Below, piece by piece: positions 58,527-64,000 of a DNA stretch of 64,000 nucleotides. The notes below the pieces were generated by a model that saw only the letters and a list, made by a program, of their open reading frames with translations, was not told the origin of the DNA and did not search any database. This stretch comes from Bog-473 sp036268485. Its GTDB lineage: Bacteria; Actinomycetota; Acidimicrobiia; Acidimicrobiales; RAAP-2. Location of the stretch: positions 201,619 through 265,618 of the forward strand of contig DATAUC010000038.1 in NCBI GenBank assembly GCA_036268485.1, written 5' to 3'. The stretch's first letter is position 1; each line of letters starts with the position of its first letter. The position numbers were made by a program, and so were the translations under genes.

Positions 58527-58597
58527 ACGCTCGAGCAATTAGAGCTTTACCCTGACGTCCCGGTTCTCAATCAAGCGCATTCAAGAAAGCACCCGCA

Positions 58598-60943
58598 TCA
58601 TTCCTCGACGACCACATCGGACGGCTCCTTGTCGGGACGCAATCCGCGCCACGACGGATGTCGCAGGTGGCCGGCCATGGTCCAGGCGGCGTACTGCACC
58701 TCACCCACGATCTTTGGCCGCACGAAGTGCGGAGGAGCCGGTTCGCTGACATCGGATGCCGGCACGAATGGACTCTTCTTGGTCGTCACTGGGCCTAGGA
58801 GGTCCAGGAGTTCCTTACGGTCGCGCTCGTTGAAACCGGTGCCCACTTTGCCCACGTAGCGCAGGCCGCGTCCGGCCGGGATCCCGAGCAGGAGAGCACC
58901 GATGCTTCCCGTCCTGTTGCCAGCGCCCTCAGTCCAGCCACCGATGACCACCTCCTGCGTCTGGATGTTCTTCACCTTCACCCACGTGTCGTTGCGCTTG
59001 CCCTCCAGGTAAAGCGAGTCGCGCCGCTTGGCTATCACGCCCTCCAACCCGTTCTCCACGGTCGCCCTGAGGATGTCGGCACCGCTGACATCGCGGAAGG
59101 ACTCCGCCGTGGTGAAGGATCCGCCGGAAAGGTTCAGTTCCTCCAGGATCTTTCGCCGATCGTCGTAGGGCAGTCCCGTCAAGCGCCGGCCATCCAAGTG
59201 CATCACGTCGAAGATCACATAACTGGCCGGATAGTCAGCGGCCAGCTTCTTAATGGCATTTGTGTTGACCACATGGAGCCGACGCTGCAGAAGGCCGAAA
59301 TTCGGCTTCCCGTCTTCTCCGAGCACGACGATCTCACCGTCGAGTATGCAGGGGCGAGCCCCGATCGTGGCTCCCAGTTCACGGAAGTCGGGGAACGCTG
59401 CCGTGAGGTCCTTGTCGTTGCGACTCTGCAGACGGACCCTCCCTCCGTCCACGTAGGCGATCGCCCGCACACCGTCCCACTTGATCTCGTAGGCCCAGTC
59501 GCCATCCTTGCTGGGCAACTTCCCGGGCGTGGCCAGCATCGGCCGCACCCGCTCAGGAAGCGGGGTGTAATCCTCCGGCGCTGGATCCATGCGGTGGATC
59601 ATCCAGTTCTTGCCGTCGGTGGGAAAGAGGACATAGCGCCCGGACACCTTTGACCCGTGCAGCACGACCATCACCTCATTGGCGCGCCACTTCTCCAACT
59701 CGTAGTGGCCGTGGTCCCAGATCCGGACGTCTCCGCCCCCGTATTCACCCTGCGGGATGGAGCCTTCAAACGAGCCGTAATCCATCGGGTGATCCTCGGT
59801 GTGCACCGCCAGATGATTGGTCTTCGGATCCTGGGGCACCCCTTTGGGTAGCGCCCAGGACACCAGCACACCGTTGTGCTCAAGGCGAAAATCCCAGTGC
59901 AGTGCGCGGGCATGGTGCTCCTGGATGACGAACGACGGGTGACTGCCGGTGGATGATGTTCCTCCCATCGGTTCAGGCGTTTTGGCGGGATCCCGCTTGG
60001 ATCGGTAGGTCTTGAGGGCCTGAGCCTGTTTCTGTTTCGTGGCCGACGTGTGTCCGAAACTGAAGAGGTCGCCCAACTCGTCGATCCGCTCCAGCACCTG
60101 GTCAGTCGTGAACTCCAGCACGGACGGGTCACCGCTCTTCTGGCAGTGCGTGATTTCATCCCATGTCACCGGCGTGGACACCGTCGGTGACTGACGCGCC
60201 CGGACCGAATAGACGCCGACCGTTGTCTTCGACTGGTGGTTCTGGCTCCAGTCAATGAGGACCTTGCCCCGGCGCAAGGTCTTGCGCATATTCGACACGA
60301 TGAGTTCCGGATGCTGGCGTTCCAGCTGCTCGGCGATCTCACGGCTCTGGGCCCGCGTTTTTTCCCAGGTCGGACGACCAGGGAGCGGAGCGTAGATCTG
60401 CATGCCCTTGGAGCCACTGGTCTTGGGTCGGCAATCGAGCGACGCACCTTCGAGGACATCACGCACGAGTTCAGCTACGGTGCAACATTCGACGATCGTG
60501 GCACCCTCCCCCGGATCGAGGTCGAACACGAGCAGGTCGGGCGGAGCCGGGAGGACGCGCCGGCGGCCTACCGACCACAGCGGGACGTGCAGCTCAATTG
60601 AACCGAGGTTGGCCGCCCAGGCCAGGGTAGGGAGATCGTCGATGACGACGTAGTCGATCCCCTTCTCGCTGTCTGAACTGGCCACGTGGGCAGTGCGCAC
60701 CCAATCCGGGGCGTGCGCGGGAACGTGCTTCTCGTAGAAGAACTTCTCGTCGACCCCGTTGGGATAGCGCTTCAATGTGACGGGTCGCCCGGCTATATGG
60801 GGCAACATGGCCGGGGCCACCTTGACGTAGTAGTCGATCAGTTGGCCCTTGGTGAAGCCCGTCTCTGGAAACAGAACCTTGTTGAGATTGGAAAGGGTCA
60901 GCTCTCTCCCGCCGACCGAGACACGCACCTCGCTCCGAGCCAT
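58598..60943 (-). CDS. ligD: Multifunctional NHEJ DNA ligase LigD (POL-PE-LIG)
   Basis: 781 residues with all three activities in the mycobacterial order. The polymerase/primase domain (about 1-300) has LSNLNKVLFPETGFTKGQLI and the metal-binding DLDPG in LLVFDLDPGEGA. The 3'-phosphoesterase domain (about 340-465) has SFVIQEHHARALHWDFRLE and GSFEGSIPQGEYGGGDVRIWD. The ATP-dependent ligase domain (about 480-781) has the adenylation Lys in YEIKWDGVRAIAY, ILDGEIVVL, GLEGVIAKRRDSLY and WVKVKN. It repairs double-strand breaks together with Ku, encoded 96 bases upstream on the same strand. The length is close to the mycobacterial protein. Confidence 0.96.
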   Translation of the reverse strand: MARSEVRVSVGGRELTLSNLNKVLFPETGFTKGQLIDYYVKVAPAMLPHIAGRPVTLKRYPNGVDEKFFYEKHVPAHAPDWVRTAHVASSDSEKGIDYVVIDDLPTLAWAANLGSIELHVPLWSVGRRRVLPAPPDLLVFDLDPGEGATIVECCTVAELVRDVLEGASLDCRPKTSGSKGMQIYAPLPGRPTWEKTRAQSREIAEQLERQHPELIVSNMRKTLRRGKVLIDWSQNHQSKTTVGVYSVRARQSPTVSTPVTWDEITHCQKSGDPSVLEFTTDQVLERIDELGDLFSFGHTSATKQKQAQALKTYRSKRDPAKTPEPMGGTSSTGSHPSFVIQEHHARALHWDFRLEHNGVLVSWALPKGVPQDPKTNHLAVHTEDHPMDYGSFEGSIPQGEYGGGDVRIWDHGHYELEKWRANEVMVVLHGSKVSGRYVLFPTDGKNWMIHRMDPAPEDYTPLPERVRPMLATPGKLPSKDGDWAYEIKWDGVRAIAYVDGGRVRLQSRNDKDLTAAFPDFRELGATIGARPCILDGEIVVLGEDGKPNFGLLQRRLHVVNTNAIKKLAADYPASYVIFDVMHLDGRRLTGLPYDDRRKILEELNLSGGSFTTAESFRDVSGADILRATVENGLEGVIAKRRDSLYLEGKRNDTWVKVKNIQTQEVVIGGWTEGAGNRTGSIGALLLGIPAGRGLRYVGKVGTGFNERDRKELLDLLGPVTTKKSPFVPASDVSEPAPPHFVRPKIVGEVQYAAWTMAGHLRHPSWRGLRPDKEPSDVVVEE

Positions 60944-61039
60944 GAACTTAGGGGTGTCGGGTCACGAGACCACGGTCCCGCTCCACAATCGAAAGAGCCG
61001 CGCCATAGTGATCTGGCGCTTGCTCAAGCCTTTGCTTGG

Positions 61040-61969
61040 TCAGGATGCTTTGCGCGCCGCCGCCGGCTTGGCCCGAGTGGTGCGGGCCGGCGCCTTGGCA
61101 ACCTTCTTGGCTGCCGTCCGCGGCTTCGCTGCTTCCTTTTTTGCTGCCGGCTCCTTGGCCACCGATTTCACCGCTTTGGCCTTGCCACCTTTGGCAGCCG
61201 CCGCCACGCTGGCATTGAGCGCTTCCATCAGGTCCACAATCTTGGCGATTGGCGCCGTGCTGGATTCGTTGACAACCGTCTTGCCTTGACGCTTCTCTTC
61301 GATCAGCGATTCGACCTTCTCGCGATGTGTGTCGTGGAATCGCTCCGGATCCCATTCAGACTCCATGGACTCGATCAGCAAGTTCGCCATGGAGAGTTCC
61401 CGCTCGGTCAGGTCGCCGTCGTCGGGCACGGCGGGGAGATCCCTCGTGGTCGACCGGACTTCATCGGAGAAGAACATGGTCTCAAGGGCCAGAACGTCGC
61501 TTTCGGGACGGACGGCCACCAGGTACTCCTTGTTACGCATGACCAGAGTGGCGATGCCGACCTTATTGGCCTCGCTCATCGCTCGCCGCAAGAGGGCATA
61601 CGGCTTGTCAGAGCCCTTACCCTCGGGGGCCAGAAAATAGGTGGTGCGGTAGTAGATGGGGTCGATCGAGTCGAGGTCGACAAAATCAGTGAGCTCGATG
61701 GACCTGGACTTCTCGGACTCGACGGATGCCAGTTCCTCTTCCGTGAGGAGCACGAACTCGCCACCACCGAGATCGAAACCCTTGACAATGTCGGACTGTT
61801 GGACTTCTTTGCCGGTCCGCTCGTTTACCTTCTTGTAGCGAATCCGATCTGAGGTCCCGCGCTCGAATTGGTTGAAATGGATGCTCTTGTCCGAGGTGGC
61901 TGGGTACAGCCCCACGGGGACGTTCACCAACCCGAAGCTGAGTGATCCCTTCCAAATGGCACGTGGCAT
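61040..61969 (-). CDS. ku: Non-homologous end-joining protein Ku
   Basis: 309 residues from the ATG at 61969, which opens the family start MPRAIWKGSLSFGLVNVPVGLY. The core continues IHFNQFERGTSDRIRYKKVNERTGKEV, FVDLDSIDPIYYRTTYFLAPEG and RPESDVLALETMFFSDEVR. Residues beyond about 265 are a Lys/Ala-rich tail (KKEAAKPRTAAKKVAKAP) like the DNA-binding tail of mycobacterial Ku. It binds DNA ends as a homodimer and recruits LigD. Confidence 0.96.
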   Translation of the reverse strand: MPRAIWKGSLSFGLVNVPVGLYPATSDKSIHFNQFERGTSDRIRYKKVNERTGKEVQQSDIVKGFDLGGGEFVLLTEEELASVESEKSRSIELTDFVDLDSIDPIYYRTTYFLAPEGKGSDKPYALLRRAMSEANKVGIATLVMRNKEYLVAVRPESDVLALETMFFSDEVRSTTRDLPAVPDDGDLTERELSMANLLIESMESEWDPERFHDTHREKVESLIEEKRQGKTVVNESSTAPIAKIVDLMEALNASVAAAAKGGKAKAVKSVAKEPAAKKEAAKPRTAAKKVAKAPARTTRAKPAAARKAS

Positions 61970-62036
61970 GGCCCTATCTTTACCCAGGTCAGCCGGGATC
62001 CACCAGCGTGATACACCCAATTGCCACACTGGACCC

Positions 62037-62390
62037 GTGGACACCAACGCAGCGCTCCAGAATGAATTTGGACCAGCGGCCCTGCGCGGATTGGTGGAAT
62101 ACGGGCCATTTGACACCGAATTGGGCCTTGAGCTGGGACTTTCTCTTTGGTTGCATCGCAGCGCCACGGGCCTTGAAGACGCCCGCAGGGCCATGTTGGA
62201 GCTCAGGTCGGTGATTCTTGCGGTCAGCGGCCTCGACTCTCGATCTGAGCCGTTTCCTCTCATTGGACGTCAAGTCGAGCTGGACCTGGTGAATCTGGCC
62301 AACTACCTGGGATCTCTCGTCTCCCGGGCGGCGGAGCATTGCGAGTGCGCCCCCGAAGTGGTTGTCGAGCGGGCCATCGCTCAGCTGTAG
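62037..62390 (+). CDS. Small helical hypothetical protein beside ku
   Basis: 117 residues from the GTG at 62037, divergent from ku with 67 bases between starts. It looks all-helical with alternating acidic and aliphatic residues (LRGLVEYGPFDTELGLELGLSLWLHRSATGLEDARRAML, QVELDLVNLANYLGSLVSRAAEHCECAPEVVVERA). There is no recognised motif apart from CEC near the end. It is followed 42 bases later by a NUDIX gene. A link with DNA repair is suggested only by position. Confidence 0.6.
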   Translation: MDTNAALQNEFGPAALRGLVEYGPFDTELGLELGLSLWLHRSATGLEDARRAMLELRSVILAVSGLDSRSEPFPLIGRQVELDLVNLANYLGSLVSRAAEHCECAPEVVVERAIAQL

Positions 62391-62432
62391 TCCTTGCCTT
62401 CACGGTTGGCCGAGTCGAAAGATGACACCGCA

Positions 62433-62927
62433 ATGTCACGTCTGAGCGCCGGCCTCCTGCTTTACCGCACCGGAAGTGCGGACCAGATAGAGGTTTTGCT
62501 GGTCCATCCGGGCGGGCCCTTTTGGAAGGGCAAGAACCGTCATGCCTGGTCCATTCCCAAAGGCGAATACCTGGAGGGACAGGATCCATTGGGTGAGGCC
62601 GAGCGGGAGTTCGCCGAAGAGATAGGCGTGAGTGCTCCCGGAGGGCCCAGGATCGATCTGGGGAGCGTGCGTCAAGCAAGTGGGAAGCAAGTACACGCCT
62701 GGGCCATCGAAGCTGGGTCGTGGACGGTCAGCGAATTGGCAAGCAATGAATTCGAGATGGAGTGGCCACCCAAATCTGGCCGCATGCTCATGTTCCCTGA
62801 GGTTGACCGAATGGAGTGGATGACGATCCCAGAAGCCCTCCCCCGGATCGTGAAAGCCCAAGCCGGCTTCTTCGACAGGCTGCGTGAGGCCCTGGACTCC
62901 GAGAGCGGACCGCTCGGAAATGCCTGA
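62433..62927 (+). CDS. NUDIX hydrolase
   Basis: 164 residues from the ATG at 62433, which begins MSRLSAGLLLYRTGSADQIEVLL. The Nudix box reads GEYLEGQDPLGEAEREFAEEIGV: the REFAEE core that binds metal is intact, but the first Glu of GX5E is Gln. The substrate loop KNRHAWSIPKGE resembles Ap4A/diadenosine-type or sanitising hydrolases. It lies beside the NHEJ genes and may clean nucleotides or end groups; that link is by position only. Confidence 0.9.
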   Translation: MSRLSAGLLLYRTGSADQIEVLLVHPGGPFWKGKNRHAWSIPKGEYLEGQDPLGEAEREFAEEIGVSAPGGPRIDLGSVRQASGKQVHAWAIEAGSWTVSELASNEFEMEWPPKSGRMLMFPEVDRMEWMTIPEALPRIVKAQAGFFDRLREALDSESGPLGNA

Positions 62928-63158
62928 GATGCGAGATTGCTTGCGCCCCCGGTTGTACGGTTCGGCTTCTGGAATACAGACGTGTCGACCCCGGGATGAT
63001 TACGTCCGATCTGAAACGGGCATAGCAGTCCACGTGTTCGAGCCTCCCGGAGCCGAGGGCTTCCAAACAGCCGCCTTCGTCGAATTCGGCTCGGCGTGAG
63101 GCCCCGGCGCGCTGGCTCTCACGCGTCCTTCCGCCAGGCTTCGTGGGTGGCATAGTCG

Positions 63159-64000
63159 ATGCCTTCGCAGAAGGTTGAGCTGACGGCCGACGGTGCCAGT
63201 TGCTCGACAGCTCGGCGCTTCGTGGAATCGGCCCTCGCACAAGCAGCCGACGAGGTTCGAGCCGACGCGCTGCTTCTCATCTCCGAGGTAGTGACCAACG
63301 CGCTTTTGTACGCCGGCGGGCCGGTAACGGTCGAAGTCCAACACAAGGGCGGGGCATACCGGATAGCCGTTGGGGATCAAAGCCGGACACCACCGACGAA
63401 AAAGGACTATCGAGTCGACGATGCCACCGGCCGAGGACTGCACTTGTTGGATGTCCTGGCAGCGGGGTGGGGCTGGAACAAGACCGCCTCGGGCAAGATC
63501 GTCTGGTTTGATCTGCCGGAGCCGTTTGATGGCCCAGTGTCATCTGACGCCCGCTACGACTCCTACGAAGATCCCTTTCCGGACGGGACGCCGATCGCAC
63601 TCCTTGACGCTCCGATTCAAGAAATGATCCGCACCAACGCGCACTACGACGCTCTCTACCGTGAATTTCGTCTGATCTCAGAGCTTGACCCTTCACATCT
63701 TGAAGCCGTACCGGGTCGCCTGTTGAGCTTGATCGACCATTTGGGAACCTCGCTAATGGGCTTCGGGCGCTCCGTGGAAGAGACGTGGGACGAGGCCGTT
63801 CGAGAGAACCAAGACAAGGTGGACTTGCGATTCCGCCTTCCAGCCGAACTCGGTCCCGGCGTCACCTGGTACAGCCGGTTGTTAGACGAAGCCGACGAGT
63901 ACTGCCAGCGAGTCGAACTGCTGACCATTGCTCCAACCGACGAAGCGGTGGCCGTTCGCCGATGGGTGTTTGGTCAGGTTGCCGGCCAATGCCAGGGCGA
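63159..64000 (+). CDS. HATPase_c regulatory protein (RsbW/SpoIIAB-like N-terminus), 3' truncated
   Basis: The frame is open from the ATG at 63159 (an in-frame stop lies 6 bases before it) to the window edge, giving 280 residues. Residues 1-125 form an ATP-binding domain of the anti-sigma kinase type: ADGASCSTARRFVESALAQ, the N-box LLISEVVTNALLYAGG, and the G-box DATGRGLHLLDVLAAGWGW. After a linker (DARYDSYEDPFPDGTPIAL), residues 150-280 form a helical region (MIRTNAHYDALYREFRLISE, VTWYSRLLDEADEYCQRVELL) that I cannot assign. The rest is beyond the window; a PP2C phosphatase partner domain or gene would be usual. Confidence 0.8.
   Translation, partial: MPSQKVELTADGASCSTARRFVESALAQAADEVRADALLLISEVVTNALLYAGGPVTVEVQHKGGAYRIAVGDQSRTPPTKKDYRVDDATGRGLHLLDVLAAGWGWNKTASGKIVWFDLPEPFDGPVSSDARYDSYEDPFPDGTPIALLDAPIQEMIRTNAHYDALYREFRLISELDPSHLEAVPGRLLSLIDHLGTSLMGFGRSVEETWDEAVRENQDKVDLRFRLPAELGPGVTWYSRLLDEADEYCQRVELLTIAPTDEAVAVRRWVFGQVAGQCQG

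Noticed and set aside
60686..61852. 388-codon plus-strand open frame across the ligD start and ku
   Set aside because: No family features; it lies antisense to two confidently identified NHEJ genes.
62928..63158. Short open frames between the NUDIX and ATPase genes
   Set aside because: No ribosome site, family feature or credible composition; treated as a 231-base spacer.
1..64000. CRISPR arrays, tRNA/rRNA genes, insertion sequences, att sites
   Set aside because: No regular direct-repeat spacer arrays, no cloverleaf-like T-loop segments and no transposase or integrase motifs were recognised on reading either strand.

Overview
The window is GC-rich, densely packed chromosomal DNA of an actinobacterium. 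The evidence is frequent GTG and TTG starts, many 1-4 base ATGA/TGATG overlaps, several ECF-type sigma factors, paired esterase/FMN-type dehydrogenase genes, and an NHEJ locus whose LigD has the POL-PE-LIG order seen in mycobacteria. A lineage near Acidimicrobiia is plausible but is inference only. I recognise no rRNA, tRNA, insertion sequence, prophage or CRISPR array. Both edges cut genes: an ABC-F ATPase on the left and an ATP-binding regulator on the right.

Layout. 0-7.6 kb: ABC-F end, class III nucleotide cyclase, an ECF sigma factor overlapping a membrane-anchored propeller protein with seven CX5C motifs (likely its anti-sigma partner), an FAD carotenoid-desaturase-like enzyme divergent from a serine hydrolase, RidA, and an L,D-transpeptidase. 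7.6-14.4 kb: an APC permease with an added C-terminal OB-fold, coupled to a DUF4118/GAF membrane protein; a secreted lipase; phoU divergent from a phosphate:H+ symporter, with 11-base direct repeats resembling a PHO box between them. 14.4-22.6 kb: a catabolic cluster on the minus strand (SCP-x thiolase, SDR, HAPMO-like Baeyer-Villiger monooxygenase, two HSL-type esterases) next to a tandem double-TetR regulator. The regulator gene and the first catabolic gene share an upstream site. A truncated GT39 gene follows the regulator.

22.7-30.3 kb: an ECF42-type sigma factor with its DGPF partner and a matching promoter, a TrmA/RumA RNA methyltransferase, a zinc module (ArsR/SmtB sensor plus CDF exporter), a secreted esterase, and a TetR/acyl-CoA dehydrogenase divergent pair. 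30.7-36.2 kb: a secreted SGNH-like protein converging on a five-gene operon: histidine phosphatase, ComA-like phosphosulfolactate synthase, VOC protein, acyl-CoA synthetase and membrane acyltransferase. This is my best candidate for an undescribed pathway. 36.5-38.0 kb: LLM flavin oxidoreductase and a YunG-like protein.

38.2-50.5 kb: a polysaccharide region. A flippase, two secreted proteins, and a six-gene minus-strand operon (GT2, GT4, pyruvyltransferase-like, flippase-GT-C fusion, cellulose-synthase-like GT2, GH8 glucanase) suggest a cellulose-like or beta-linked, possibly pyruvylated exopolymer. 50.7-64 kb: an ECF sigma with a small downstream ORF, a domain-permuted CaiB/BaiF CoA-transferase, an unknown conserved-looking protein, a LysM-transglycosylase, a NatAB-type exporter, a HAD phosphatase, and the LigD/Ku NHEJ locus with a NUDIX protein and a small helical protein.
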